A stretch of DNA of 64,000 bases from Alloascoidea africana (GCA_030581615.1 JAKTTT010000005.1:434001-498000), one strand, 5' to 3'; counted from the stretch's first letter, positions 10,277 to 20,596 are shown. Notes: a model not told the origin generated them from the sequence alone. A program made the numbers and translations.

Positions 10277-11068
10277 TTATGCTGGACGGCCCAATGCATG
10301 CTTCTCGCTGTTTGCTTTTTGTGCCTCTTCCCATTCCTTCTCTTGCTGCCAACCTGGTTTGAACTTGTCACGAATATGCAAAAACTTGCAAGTGTCGCCA
10401 AATCCACAGTACCCATTTCGGAAGTAATCCTTACATATATCAGGCTGGTAATCAAAAATCGTTGTACTCCGAATATTTGATGCAGCTTTGACGGGTCCAC
10501 GAGTTGTTTTGGTCGTGACCTGTTGCCGAGGATTGATAAATGTTGTGTATCTTTGTGATCCTTTATACAACCCGTCGTCTTTGGCTGGTGCTGAGTCAAC
10601 CTCTGGGTTTGCTTCATTCTCCAATTTGCGTTTCCTATCTTTCTGAATTTCTTCTTCAAAAAGCATATCTTGCTTTGTCGCATCAGTCAAATTTGAAGTC
10701 GTTGTGGTATGAGATATATCGTAGACTGTTCCCATGTTTTTCTTGAGTCTTGATTTAGCCTTTGTCGCCGTGGTAAACCCCACAGTTGCGGTCTTTTGCC
10801 GCTTTCTTGCCAGTACGCTCAAGTCATTGGGTTCGGAATCCGAATCCGAGTCCGAGCTTGCTTCTGATGCTGATGCTGATATTGGTTCAGAGTTCGATTT
10901 CGAGTTCGAGTTTGCGCTAGAAACTGGGTTTGTGGAACTGCCTTCAGAAATTGAGAGATTGGGGCTCGCGTCATTAAGCTCCTCCTTTTTGTCTTTCGCA
11001 GCATCCGAAGCCGTTGTCCTTCGCGAACTTGCAGCCTTTGCGGTCGAAATGTTTCTCTTCTTGAACAT
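10277..11068 (-). CDS. CWC24: Cwc24/RNF113-like splicing factor lacking the RING domain
   Basis: Single exon, 263 aa. Cwc24 joins the activated spliceosome (Bact) and contacts the 5' splice site. Present: basic N-terminus, Ser/Asp-rich stretch (SDSDSDSEPND), the family segment with GLYKGSQRYTTFI, and one CCCH zinc finger (CKDYFRNGYCGFGDTCKFLH, followed by IRDKFKPGW). Family members normally continue with a C3HC4 RING finger; this protein stops 30 residues after the CCCH finger, and no RING can be read in any frame in the 177 bp before the HIR1 stop, nor is there a convincing splice donor. So it is RING-less by sequence. It shares a 165-bp divergent promoter with the downstream dysferlin-domain peroxin. 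Confidence 0.8.
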   Translation of the reverse strand: MFKKRNISTAKAASSRRTTASDAAKDKKEELNDASPNLSISEGSSTNPVSSANSNSKSNSEPISASASEASSDSDSDSEPNDLSVLARKRQKTATVGFTTATKAKSRLKKNMGTVYDISHTTTTSNLTDATKQDMLFEEEIQKDRKRKLENEANPEVDSAPAKDDGLYKGSQRYTTFINPRQQVTTKTTRGPVKAASNIRSTTIFDYQPDICKDYFRNGYCGFGDTCKFLHIRDKFKPGWQQEKEWEEAQKANSEKHALGRPA

Positions 11069-11233
11069 TGGTGCAATAGTGAAGAAGAAACGGGTGGCAC
11101 GAGATGAGCCTGTGGTCGTGTCGGGTAACCACTCATCACCACCTTTGATTGCTTACCCTGCCATCACCGCTTGTCTGGAAGAAAGAAGAAGATCCTTCTG
11201 ATTCTCCTTCAGCACCTCTCGTTGTAGCTCACA

Positions 11234-12799
11234 ATGGGGTCTCATCGCCATAGCCGACACCTGAAAAAGCTGTCCAGCTCCATCACTGGGGCCGCTCAAA
11301 AGTCGCCCTCTTCAAACCTGTCCTCGACGCCGCCAGTCGTCACTCCGACTACAAACCCCACCGCAACACAGGCCTCCCAGGCTGTATCCGTTAGAGCGTC
11401 CTTTGCCGCTCTTCCTGGGATCAAGAGCCCCAAACCATCCCCACTGCTATCGTCCACGCCACCATCCGTGACGAAAGCCCTCACCCGATCGTACCCCTAC
11501 ATAATTTTGGGGAACAAGGTTTTGGGCATATTGACATGGACTGGCGATGACGAATGGCTGAGCGTTCTGGTGGTGGTTTCATTTGTCTTCTTTGTACTGT
11601 ACTGGGAGATTGTCATGATTTATTTTGGCCATCTGTTCACAGTGATAACCATTGGCGGCTACCTATGGTCTCACCAGTCGATTCAGCTCCAGATCAATGA
11701 AAATGCCAAGCTGGATGATGTAGTACAAGCTCTTGCAGAGGTCAACATACGGCTGGACTTATTCTTGTCCCCCATCACCCAACTGCAATTGACCAAGTAC
11801 GACTTGAGGAGACTGTTTTTCACAGTTTTGTTTCTCTCTCCCATCTACATCTTCACTTCGTATTTCTTTTTTTCTCCCAGATCGCTATCTCTGATTGCTG
11901 GAGTACTATTCCTCACGTACCATTCGACTTGGGCAAAAATAACTAGAGATGTTTTGTGGAAGTTTAGAAGCGTTCGATTATTTACGTTTTACTTGACTGG
12001 TTTGGACTTTTCAGGCAAAAAGACGGCCTCAGTTTACGCTTCAAATGCAATTGGTGTTCAGTCAGCAGACGGCAAGCCGGTTCGTTTTACCTATGTACTA
12101 TACGAAAACCAGCGAAGATGGCTAGGCATTGGTTGGACATCCAGCCTTCTATCCTACGAACGAACCCCATGGACCGATGAGTTTTTGAATGAGGCTGTAG
12201 CTCCAGAGTTGTACAAGCTGCCTGCTGGTAATTCAACTTCGGAATGGCGATGGGTGGACAAAACGTGGAAGGTTGACTTGACAAATGATGGTGCATTAGT
12301 TATAAATTCAAAAAAGACCACCACTCCAGATCCAGGAAGAGATGAAGGTTTCATTTACTTTGATAACACTTGGAAAAAACCCTCTTCCGAAGACACTTTT
12401 AATAAGTATACAAGGCGTCGAAGATGGATCCGAACAGCGGAATTGCTCCCAATAAATGACCTGATAAAGCCTCCAATTGTTATGCCAGAGCTAGACGTTG
12501 GAGAGCTAGAGCCATCTAAAGCTGAGGAAAAGGCTTCGAAGATAAAAGAATTGAACAACGAGGTAGTCGCAGACTATGATTCTCCATCCTACCCTGATTC
12601 TACCAGCGATGGCAAAACACTGAGATTCAACGATACACCAATTGTGGTTGAGCCGCCACAGGTTGACTCGGTTGAAGAACTTGTTGAAAACTCTAAACAG
12701 GAAAATCCGATGGCAAACATCAAGGCTGAAAGCAAAGAAACTACCAGCCTTTTACCCTCTAGCATAGAGGATGATAGCGATGGTAAACGTGATGAATGA
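11234..12799 (+). CDS. Dysferlin-domain peroxin, Pex30/Pex31/Pex23 family
   Basis: Single exon, 521 aa. ER/peroxisome contact-site membrane protein controlling peroxisome number. Residues 85-150 and 195-240 hold the paired hydrophobic segments of the reticulon-like region (VLVVVSFVFFVLYWEIVMIY and FFTVLFLSPIYIFTSYFFF). Residues about 260-400 form the dysferlin (DysF) domain, with the typical FTYVLYENQRRWLGIGWTSS and RWVDKTWKVD and YFDNTWKKP motifs, ending in RRRRWIRTAEL. The N-terminal 70 residues are Ser/Pro/Thr-rich and the C-terminal tail is acidic. It is one of the Pex28/29/30/31/32 (Pex23/24) paralogues; which one cannot be settled by eye, although the domain order fits Pex30/31. Confidence 0.85.
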   Translation: MGSHRHSRHLKKLSSSITGAAQKSPSSNLSSTPPVVTPTTNPTATQASQAVSVRASFAALPGIKSPKPSPLLSSTPPSVTKALTRSYPYIILGNKVLGILTWTGDDEWLSVLVVVSFVFFVLYWEIVMIYFGHLFTVITIGGYLWSHQSIQLQINENAKLDDVVQALAEVNIRLDLFLSPITQLQLTKYDLRRLFFTVLFLSPIYIFTSYFFFSPRSLSLIAGVLFLTYHSTWAKITRDVLWKFRSVRLFTFYLTGLDFSGKKTASVYASNAIGVQSADGKPVRFTYVLYENQRRWLGIGWTSSLLSYERTPWTDEFLNEAVAPELYKLPAGNSTSEWRWVDKTWKVDLTNDGALVINSKKTTTPDPGRDEGFIYFDNTWKKPSSEDTFNKYTRRRRWIRTAELLPINDLIKPPIVMPELDVGELEPSKAEEKASKIKELNNEVVADYDSPSYPDSTSDGKTLRFNDTPIVVEPPQVDSVEELVENSKQENPMANIKAESKETTSLLPSSIEDDSDGKRDE

Positions 12800-13079
12800 T
12801 GATTGAAATTTATTATTGTGTTAATACAAAAAAGGTTGCAAACAATCTCTGCTCTATTTTTTTTTTCTTTTTGGGTAACATCTTAAGCGTTTTCTTTGGT
12901 TAGCTCTCGAGTAATTGTCTGGTACATGTCATTCGAAGTAAACTGTATCAGCATGTACTTTATCCTTTCCGTATTCTTTCTTTATCATGTCCAATCAATA
13001 GTTTTTATTTTACATCTCACACATAGACAATTTAAGCGGGGTACAAAGTGTTTTTTTTTCTCTCGCATCAACGTAAGGC

Positions 13080-13853
13080 TCATGAATTTTCAATCACTTT
13101 CCATTCAATACCTTCTTTAACTATGTGCTCTCCAACATCGTCTTTAAAATCTAAAGGAAAACAGTCCTGATATCTTCCATACTTGCTGTATGTTATCCAA
13201 TTTCCGTGTTGATCCAATACAGATCTAACCAGACTCAACTTTAGCTGTCCTGTCCGCCCAGCAGGTTCCTTATCAACAAGAATACCTTGAATCCAGTTTC
13301 CAAAACGAACAAGCTTTCCCTTGAACTCCTCGGAATCTGCAACGAGAACAATTGAGCAACATGAATCAAGTGTTGTCGGATCCTCCCTCAGCAAGTTCAA
13401 CGGCGTGGAGTTGAGAGGATCTAAAGATCTCCAGATCTCCTCGTAAGCGGAAACTTTGCCTGTATCACTGTTCAGCATCTCCCCTGATTCATGTCGATCG
13501 TCATTCTCTAATGTTTTAAAATGACCAATATCAGGGGCCAGGAGTTTCTGGAGTGAATCTTCCCCATCAGTAGAGTCTTGCTCCTGTTGAGCCTTTGCTA
13601 TTTCGTATCGCGAGTCTACCTCATGATTGAACTGAATTGCTAGAAGACCAGTTTCTTTGTTTGTTCCTAAAACCTCTTCAGTTCCAGAAATAGCCCAATC
13701 GTACTGAAACCCAGCGAATCTTTCTGGCTCTGATGTCTTGAAACTTCGCACATCTACAAAGTGCCCACCGCGCGAGGAGACGACAAACGTCTCTGTAGGC
13801 TCGGAGGCCTGAGCTGGCGGCCATTGAATTGATATTCGGGTAGATACGCTCAT
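13080..13853 (-). CDS. HRI1: Hri1-like protein
   Basis: 257 aa if read from the ATG at 13851-13853 (MSVSTRISIQWP). The frame is open to another ATG at 13982, which would add 43 residues; I prefer the inner start because conserved sequence begins there, although the extension is Leu/Lys-rich and could be a targeting peptide. HRI1 is a fungal two-beta-barrel protein found with Hrr25 kinase and Sec72; its molecular role is not known. Family features seen: TFVVSSRGGHFVDVR near the N-terminus, FAGFQYDWAISGTEE, and a C-terminal half with VRFGNWIQGILV and GRYQDCFPLDF. A poorly conserved acidic linker (about residues 115-170) separates the two halves. Converges with the peroxin gene at 11234-12799. 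Confidence 0.75.
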   Translation of the reverse strand: MSVSTRISIQWPPAQASEPTETFVVSSRGGHFVDVRSFKTSEPERFAGFQYDWAISGTEEVLGTNKETGLLAIQFNHEVDSRYEIAKAQQEQDSTDGEDSLQKLLAPDIGHFKTLENDDRHESGEMLNSDTGKVSAYEEIWRSLDPLNSTPLNLLREDPTTLDSCCSIVLVADSEEFKGKLVRFGNWIQGILVDKEPAGRTGQLKLSLVRSVLDQHGNWITYSKYGRYQDCFPLDFKDDVGEHIVKEGIEWKVIENS

Positions 13854-13982
13854 TGCTTTTGTTATCTTTCCTTTAGCTGTAGCCAGAGTTGCTTGTTTTG
13901 GGGAAAGGAGATCTCTCAAGTTGATGTTTGATAGAACTCCGATTAACACGGTTACTGAATCGGGAAGGTGATTCCTTCGCAT

Positions 13983-14492
13983 CAGGTTTCCAAAACGGGG
14001 ACCTCAACTGCAAAGCAGTTCTTTATGTCCAACATAGAGGGAGTAACGTTCAGACCATTCAAAAAATCTTAACCGGCAAATAAGGTTAAAATATGGACGC
14101 TCAGAGTTGAACAGAAATTGTAAGGTTAGTTGAAAATAATACTTCAATTTAGGTAAAACTATTCTCGTAGGTTCAGACCTTAATTATCATCCTTTGTAAC
14201 GAAATGTGCCCTTTCATAAACAGAAGAGAAGGCTCCCAGCAATTATATGTAGCCTCGAGAGAAAGTATCAAGAATTTCAAAAAATCAATTTTCCAAACAT
14301 TAGAACTGGAACAATGAAAATTGCATACAAATCTAATTTTAAGCCAAAACAGCAGAGTTCAATCAATGATCATAATCACCTGGAGTAAATCTTGTGTTCA
14401 TACATTCTTAAAAGTTACCAATCCCAATAATTGTACATAGTCATCATCATAACCTATAATCCCCATAGTTCATTTTTTCGGTGTTATCTACA
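13983..14492. other. Spacer between HRI1 start and ULS1 stop
   Basis: About 510 bp, AT-rich. Holds the HRI1 promoter and the ULS1 3' end. Nothing else recognised. Confidence 0.4.
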
Positions 14493-17400
14493 CTACTCTC
14501 CATGTATTCTGTCTGAAATTCCAAACAAAAATGCCAATTCTCTTCTTCCAAGTCTGCTTATATTCTTGAGCTCTCCTTCATCAAGAGCCCCTTCTATAAG
14601 CTCCCTCTTTCTCTCTTGTAACAATAAAATACGATCCTCAACAGTATTTTCAGTCAAGATCCTATAGACGTAAACAGGACGTTTTTGTCCAATCCGATGT
14701 GCCCGATCCATGGCTTGGTCCTCCACGTAGGGGTTCCAAAACGGATCCATAATTATGATGTGAGAGGCACAGGTAAGTGTCAACCCAACATTTCCAGCTT
14801 TCAAGCTAGCCAGCAATACCTCGACGTCAGGATCTTCATAGAACTGTTCAATTGTATCGTTTCTTGCAGTCGCCGTCATAGAGCCGTCATATTGTAGGTA
14901 CCCAATATGGTTATTATACAGTTGCTTTCTCAATATTTTTAGAAACTCTGTGAATTGTGAAAATATAATAGTCTTTTCTCCAGGAAATTTCTCTTTGATT
15001 TCAGCGAGTAGTTCCATACACTTTTTCATCTTTGCAGAAGGTTCAATTTCCCGAGAATCAATATTTTCAAGCTCGAATTTTTCCTTTTTTAGTTCCTCTA
15101 GCTCTTTCTTCATGAGCTCGTTTTCATCAACACCATCTACTAAAATCTTTTGAAGTAAAGAGAAAGGGATCATCTGGTCCTCTCTAATGGGCCTTTGACA
15201 AGTGGAGCATTTGGCTGTTCTTATGTTGTCGATAGCGCCATCAGAGAACTCATCAAAATAGGTATTTTGACAATCGCTACAGATTCCATGCCCACAGGGA
15301 TAAGGAATCATGAGATTATCAGCCTGGATAATATCTAAGCAGATTGGACACGAGAAATCTTGACAGTCGTCAAACACGCGGTCAATAGTTGATTCGCTGA
15401 ACTGTTTCGACAACGAATAAATAGAGTCATATCCCGATCCATCTTTGAGCATGGCCAACTTTCTTGCTACACTTTGTCGTTTGCTTCCAATTTCGCTAAG
15501 AATTTTATGAAGACAAGCTTGCCTCATACGAAGCAGAAGCACAAGCATGTTGGAATACTTGGGCCGATTGTCTCGTTTATTTCTCGACTGCAAGTTTACA
15601 AATAACTTGGCCTCTGTTTGTGCGTTTCGTTCGATATCGCGATAGTACTCCATTTCTTCGCCCTCCATTTTCACAATTCTCTCTCCGACATATCGTGGTG
15701 GGAGCTCCAAAATGGGCTTCCCATCTATGAGAGAAGTCTTGGTGCGCCGAAGAAGAATGGCCTTCAGTAGGGCTCGCAACTTGTTCATTGCAGTCTCCTT
15801 CGATGGTCCCCTTCCATAGTCACCATTCCCTTTCTTTTTAAGCGGATTTCCAATGTCATAGTTAAACCTCGTCTCATCACAGTAGGGCTTAATACGCAAA
15901 AAACGAACCAAACTGTATAATTCAAGTGCACTATTCTGCATTGGAGTTCCACTGAGACACCATCTGTAGTCAGATCTGAGAGCGGAACAGGCTCTGGACA
16001 CCAGAGTCGCTTTATTTTTTATCCACTGGGCCTCATCTAAAACGATCCTATACCAGAATGCAGACTGGATGAAAAATGGAGAAGTGTAGTTATGCGCAAT
16101 GTTTTCATCTCGATAGTCTGGTACCAAGCTTGTGTTCTTTGCCAACTTTGCATCCTTAATAGCTTTTTCATAGTGTTGCTTGAACTCCCTTGCAACCAGT
16201 CCATAAGTCGTAATCACGATATCATACTTGGACATTTCTTTGAATGTAAAGAATTTTCTAAAATTAGAATGGTGAACATAGACTTTCAGCCTATGTTTTT
16301 TCGATACTCTTGTCCGTAGTTCCCTTTCCCATTGCAAAGTAAGCGCGACAGGCGTAATGATTAGAGTGGTCTTGTGAATAGCGTCTTCTGGCGGTTTATG
16401 TAATAAAATGAGGGACAACAACTGAATTGTTTTCCCCAGTCCCATATCATCGGCAAGAATCCCTCCTTTACTACTATCTGTATTTTCCATTCGTTCTAAC
16501 CAAGCCAGACCTAGCTTCTGATGGGGCAGTAACTCAATATTTAGTTCTTTGGGAATAGCAACGTCAACTGAATTGCTCAGGTCTTCGTCAGGACGAATAT
16601 TTTCTAGCAACTTTTCCAAGTTTACGTTTTGCTCTGCATTATGAAAACCATATCTATGTCCAAAGTTGCCCACTTCATTGTTGTCTAAATCATACTGGTC
16701 AAATAGGTTATCGTAATAATCATCTTCCATGACAATAGGTTCGGTTCTGTTTTTAAGTCGCTCCATTTCATTTACCAAGTCCTTTTGTGTGCTGTCTAGT
16801 TGCATCATATTCTTCCATGTACCGACAAGCTCCTCTCTAATCGCATCCATTCTTGCCTTTTGATTATGCAGTTGAATGTTGTATACCGAGTCGATGATAG
16901 TTGTTTGTGGGTTTCTTCGTAATTCACTTAGCTCTTTCACATTTTTATTCCATAGTCCCTGTAGCTGTTGATACTTGTTGGCTGCTTCGGTTCGGGCCAT
17001 CGCAGCATACGCGCTTCTTTCTTGCAATGCGGCCATGGTTTTGGCAAGAATGTCGTAGTTATTGTTATCAGGATAGGGAATCATTTCTTGTGACCCCTCC
17101 ATTTTCGTTTGACGAGAGAGATAATTTACAGTAGGCTCGTCTTTCGTAGTCTTTGGATGTACTGGGCGTGGGACAGAATTAGACCCAGTTATTACAAGCT
17201 CTTCATCCTCATCGTCATCCAAAGTCAGGTCTATTGTAGGAATGTACTTTTGCTTTTTCTTGGGAGATTCAATCCTCTTTGCAGGCGGTTGGGTCATTCT
17301 AGAGTGGATCGAGGAAGACGAGGAGGCATCAGTTGCAGGGTAGAGATTGGTATCATCACTGTCCAAACTTCTACTCTCTTTAGTAATCCTTTCTTGGCTA

Positions 17401-17708
17401 GAGTTATAAAAGGAAGGGAACTTTTGGTTCTGAGAATAGCGATTAGGACTGCCTGTTACGTTCACAACGTCATTTTTAGATCGCAAGGGTATAGCTGCAG
17501 AAGTTGCTTCTTGTTGAGAATTTGTCCATCCAAAGCTCGTTCCGTTTGCCCCATTAGATGGCCTTTGAAAAGCAAATGAGCCTATGTCGGTGTCATCGGA
17601 ATCGTCATCTAGTGAGATTATATCAGTTGGCAGCGACGATGGAACGGCATCTACCATTTTCTGCTTTCCCTTCCACGTCTCACTTCTGGTGCCTTCTGTG
17701 AATGTCAT
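14493..17708 (-). CDS. ULS1: SUMO-targeted SNF2 translocase / RING protein Uls1
   Basis: Single exon, 1071 aa (S. cerevisiae Uls1 has 1619, so the N-terminal part is shorter). A Swi2/Snf2 ATPase with an inserted RING that acts on SUMOylated chromatin proteins. Two N-terminal SUMO-interaction-like patches flanked by acidic residues are seen: IISLDDDSDD (about residue 30) and IDLTLDDDEDEELVITG (about 160). Then come a coiled-coil region, Walker A GGILADDMGLGKTIQLL, the DEAQ box (VLDEAQWIKN), the LSGTPMQNS motif, a C3HC4 RING (CPICLDIIQADN, CGHGICSDC, CSTCQRPI) between the two helicase lobes, and the helicase C lobe ending MDPFWNPYVEDQAMDRAHRIGQ. The C-terminus LGRRELAFLFGI is typical. A CACGTG site lies 75 bp upstream of the ATG. 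Confidence 0.92.
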   Translation of the reverse strand: MTFTEGTRSETWKGKQKMVDAVPSSLPTDIISLDDDSDDTDIGSFAFQRPSNGANGTSFGWTNSQQEATSAAIPLRSKNDVVNVTGSPNRYSQNQKFPSFYNSSQERITKESRSLDSDDTNLYPATDASSSSSIHSRMTQPPAKRIESPKKKQKYIPTIDLTLDDDEDEELVITGSNSVPRPVHPKTTKDEPTVNYLSRQTKMEGSQEMIPYPDNNNYDILAKTMAALQERSAYAAMARTEAANKYQQLQGLWNKNVKELSELRRNPQTTIIDSVYNIQLHNQKARMDAIREELVGTWKNMMQLDSTQKDLVNEMERLKNRTEPIVMEDDYYDNLFDQYDLDNNEVGNFGHRYGFHNAEQNVNLEKLLENIRPDEDLSNSVDVAIPKELNIELLPHQKLGLAWLERMENTDSSKGGILADDMGLGKTIQLLSLILLHKPPEDAIHKTTLIITPVALTLQWERELRTRVSKKHRLKVYVHHSNFRKFFTFKEMSKYDIVITTYGLVAREFKQHYEKAIKDAKLAKNTSLVPDYRDENIAHNYTSPFFIQSAFWYRIVLDEAQWIKNKATLVSRACSALRSDYRWCLSGTPMQNSALELYSLVRFLRIKPYCDETRFNYDIGNPLKKKGNGDYGRGPSKETAMNKLRALLKAILLRRTKTSLIDGKPILELPPRYVGERIVKMEGEEMEYYRDIERNAQTEAKLFVNLQSRNKRDNRPKYSNMLVLLLRMRQACLHKILSEIGSKRQSVARKLAMLKDGSGYDSIYSLSKQFSESTIDRVFDDCQDFSCPICLDIIQADNLMIPYPCGHGICSDCQNTYFDEFSDGAIDNIRTAKCSTCQRPIREDQMIPFSLLQKILVDGVDENELMKKELEELKKEKFELENIDSREIEPSAKMKKCMELLAEIKEKFPGEKTIIFSQFTEFLKILRKQLYNNHIGYLQYDGSMTATARNDTIEQFYEDPDVEVLLASLKAGNVGLTLTCASHIIIMDPFWNPYVEDQAMDRAHRIGQKRPVYVYRILTENTVEDRILLLQERKRELIEGALDEGELKNISRLGRRELAFLFGISDRIHGE

Positions 17709-17781
17709 AGCAATAGCAAGATGGTAATGTTATTGTGCGACCTTGTGAACATGTCTTTGAGAAAAAGTGGTTGACTCCGAT

Positions 17782-17787
17782 CACGTG
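17782..17787. promoter_or_regulatory. E-box (CACGTG) upstream of ULS1
   Basis: Palindromic CACGTG, the core of sites for Cbf1/bHLH factors, 74-79 bp upstream of the ULS1 start. Function is inference from position. Confidence 0.35.
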
Positions 17788-18036
17788 CTCAAGGTCTCGA
17801 TTCGACTCAAAACCAGAGAAAAAGAAAAGCGCTATAGTTACTATATATTATTCAATAAACACTATTTAAAGTAACTTGTTCTCGTTTAGAAAGAACAAGT
17901 CGATGCCGTTAAACCTAGCCAGCAAACCAGCTTCTCTTCCACGCAATCGGTCAACATCTATACGTCTTAGTCCCCTTGGGGGTGGATGGATGAATATGAG
18001 AAAAAAAGAGTACTAAGAAGAGACCCACCCAAGTAT

Positions 18037-18856
18037 TTAGAGATCATCGTCCTCCTCATCAGGCAGAGGCATTGTGGTGGCCTGGTCAATCTCTTGCTGA
18101 TACTTGTTCATAAGGTCGGCATCTACATGAACCTCAGGGGGGGCCAAGGCAGGAGATGCAACAAACTCCAACTGTGGGTTGCCAACCAACTTTCTGGCCA
18201 ACCATAAGAAGGGCTTTTCAAAGTTGTAATTGGATTTTGCAGAAATGTCGTAGTATTGCAAGTTCTTCTTGCGGTGGAAGGTGATAGTCTTGGCCTTGAC
18301 CTTGCGCTCCTTGACGTCAACTTTGTTACCGCACAGAACAATTGGAATGTTTTCACAGACACGCACCAGATCACGGTGCCAGTTGGGTACGTTTTTGTAG
18401 GTGATTCGGGAGGTTACATCAAACATGATGATGCCACAGTTACCATTGATGTAGTATCCATCACGGAGACCTCCAAACTTTTCTTGACCAGCAGTATCCC
18501 AGACATCGAACTTTATCTCGCCAAAATTCGTGTAGAAGGCAAGAGGGTGAACTTCAACACCAAGCGTAGCAATGTATTTCTTTTCGAATTCACCGGTCAA
18601 GTGGCGCTTGACAAAAGTAGTCTGTCCGAATGAATCGTTAGTAAGTTGAAATGAACCGTAGGTTGAGATGACAATGAGAGATCAATACAAGTGGCAATCA
18701 GGGCATTTCGATGATCTGCGTTGAGATCCGATCAGTATATGGTGGAAAAAGGAAACTTTGAGTGAATTGCGAATTGGAAAGGAAACATACTTTACCGGTA
18801 CCACCATCACCCACAAGAACAAGCTTAAAAGTAGGGGTTTGCTGTTGTTCACTCAT
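18037..18856 (-). CDS. GSP1: Ran GTPase Gsp1 (two exons)
   Basis: Nuclear transport GTPase. Exon 1 is 18856-18791 and encodes [20 protein letters not shown] plus GK; exon 2 is 18621-18037, starting [16 protein letters not shown]. Total 216 aa, close to S. cerevisiae Gsp1 (219). The 169-nt intron begins GTATGT, has a perfect TACTAAC branch site and ends ACAG, and falls exactly after the P-loop lysine. G-box motifs: GDGGTGKT (P-loop), TLGVEVHPL (switch I), [17 protein letters not shown] (switch II), [11 protein letters not shown], and [13 protein letters not shown]. The acidic C-terminus DEEDDDL is the Ran hallmark that binds RanBP domains. A CACGTG E-box lies about 110 bp upstream. Confidence 0.97.
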
Positions 18857-19798
18857 TGCTGTATATCTCTGGATCTGGAGGAGAGAAGAAGAAGCAAAAA
18901 AGCCAGGAATGAAAAAAAAGAGAATCAAAACAAATTCAGTGGCCGGGTGACACCTACGAATGACATCACGTGAAGTCTTTCAAAGTCTTTTCCCGCCCAA
19001 GCGTTTGTGTATAGGACTTGCTTTAGCTGTATTTGGCCGTTACATTGTCTTCTATACCCAATTGTCTGGGATGTAGCTATCAGATGACTGGTAATTGAAT
19101 CTAACTTCAGGAATGTAGGTTGAAAGGTGATTGATTTTGTAGGAGATGTTAAAGTTTCGTGTGAACTTTAAAAGCATTTTTCAAGCCATAACACCTTTTG
19201 TTAGTAGGAAGTATGAGATGCCAAAGTCTGACAATCTTTAGAGCTGAAGGTTTTGCACTTTAGGAAGATAAATAAAACTCGTTGAGAGAAATTCGTACAT
19301 ATCAAGTTGTGTAGTAGAATGAAAGTATGCCAAGGGCTCATACACAATAACACATATAACCGATACTCTATCCTCAGTTTTTTGGATCAAATTGACTAAA
19401 GGATACCCGATAGTGCTGTTTTAAAATTCTCCTGCAAATTTAGTTCTTGAAATCATATGCTGTACGAGTCATGGTTGTCTTGGATAGTCATTGAGCATAG
19501 TAGCCGATCAGCCAATACTTTTCCGAAATATCGGAAAACTTAACAGGCCTGTTATTCAATCTTTGGTGTAATACCTCAGTTGAAACTGGAGACTTACAAG
19601 CTCGTATCCATGTTTAGGACTTGGTGTTTGCATGAAAAGTGAGCCGCTAAAAACATAAAGTCAAGCTCTAGAAAAAGAATTGTTGATAAAACTACCATTT
19701 CTATATTCATCAGCCTAATATTTTACTCGATTCGTCACCATTAATAAATAGAAATTAGAAATATGTTTCTTTTGAGAAATCTCTCAAATCTTTTGCTC
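18857..19798. other. Spacer between GSP1 start and the carbonic anhydrase 3' end
   Basis: About 940 bp. Contains the GSP1 promoter with a CACGTG E-box at 18967-18972 and the AT-rich 3' flank of the carbonic anhydrase gene. No further gene or RNA recognised. Confidence 0.4.
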
Positions 19799-20596
19799 TT
19801 AATGACTATCACCATGATCAGATTCTTCTGTTAGAAAGTCCGCGTACGCCGCATCTCCCGGAACGTTAATCTGTTGTAATTGCCCGTTACTAACATTGAA
19901 AAGAAAACCAAATACTTGAAGTTTGTTCTCTTGTATGGCGTCTGCGACGCTTGAATGCTGCTGAACATGGTAAACCTGCTGGATGACGTTCAGCTCTGAC
20001 AGCTTGTCGGCCTTTGCATCTGAATCTGCAATTTTTTCCAGTAAATCGTGGTTTCTAGCTTTTGTTTGTTTGATTTCTCTAATCCAAAGGTCTAACACTC
20101 CGCCAATACGGTGCGTGTTCATGGCAGCTCCTATTGCGCCACATCCCGTATGTCCTGCAACAATGATCTTTGTTACACCAAGTTTCTCAACTGCATACTG
20201 AATAACACCGGCGCTGGAGATGTCCGCATAAGGGACGAGATTTCCAATGTTGCGGTGGACAAAAACCTCGCCTGGTAATAAATTGAGACTTTCCTCGCTG
20301 ACTCTCGAGTCAGAGCACCCTATCCATAAAGTGTGGGGGTTCTGGCTTTTTGCGATTATCGGGAAAAGATCTGGGTACTCCTCGGCCAAGTCCAAGGCCC
20401 AATTTTGATTAAGCTCAATAACTTCGGATATATTGTAATCAGCTGTGAGTTTGAAGGGTGGAATAAGTTCTTCAGAAGACGTTGTATCCTTTTCATCAAC
20501 CGCCTTTTGATTGATCTTGAAAGATGGGACCACGGGAGAGCCCAAGACTGAGACCAGTAGGCCACTGAATAAGAAGAATTTTCGGCTCAGGAGCAT
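19799..20596 (-). CDS. NCE103: Beta-class carbonic anhydrase with an apparent secretion signal
   Basis: Single exon, 265 aa. Interconverts CO2 and bicarbonate. The beta-CA zinc site is complete: C94 and the D96-R98 dyad in CSDSR, then H149 and C152 in AGHTGCGAIG. Also seen are EVFVHRNIGNLV and AGVIQYAVEKLGV. Unlike S. cerevisiae Nce103 (221 aa, cytosolic, no signal), this protein has a classical signal peptide at residues 1-19 (charged MLLSRK, hydrophobic FFLFSGLLVSVLG) followed by a 30-residue linker, and two N-glycosylation sequons (YNIS, FNVS). An extracellular or vacuolar enzyme is therefore inferred; a mitochondrial presequence is less likely because the stretch is hydrophobic with few basic residues. 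Confidence 0.88.
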   Translation of the reverse strand: MLLSRKFFLFSGLLVSVLGSPVVPSFKINQKAVDEKDTTSSEELIPPFKLTADYNISEVIELNQNWALDLAEEYPDLFPIIAKSQNPHTLWIGCSDSRVSEESLNLLPGEVFVHRNIGNLVPYADISSAGVIQYAVEKLGVTKIIVAGHTGCGAIGAAMNTHRIGGVLDLWIREIKQTKARNHDLLEKIADSDAKADKLSELNVIQQVYHVQQHSSVADAIQENKLQVFGFLFNVSNGQLQQINVPGDAAYADFLTEESDHGDSH

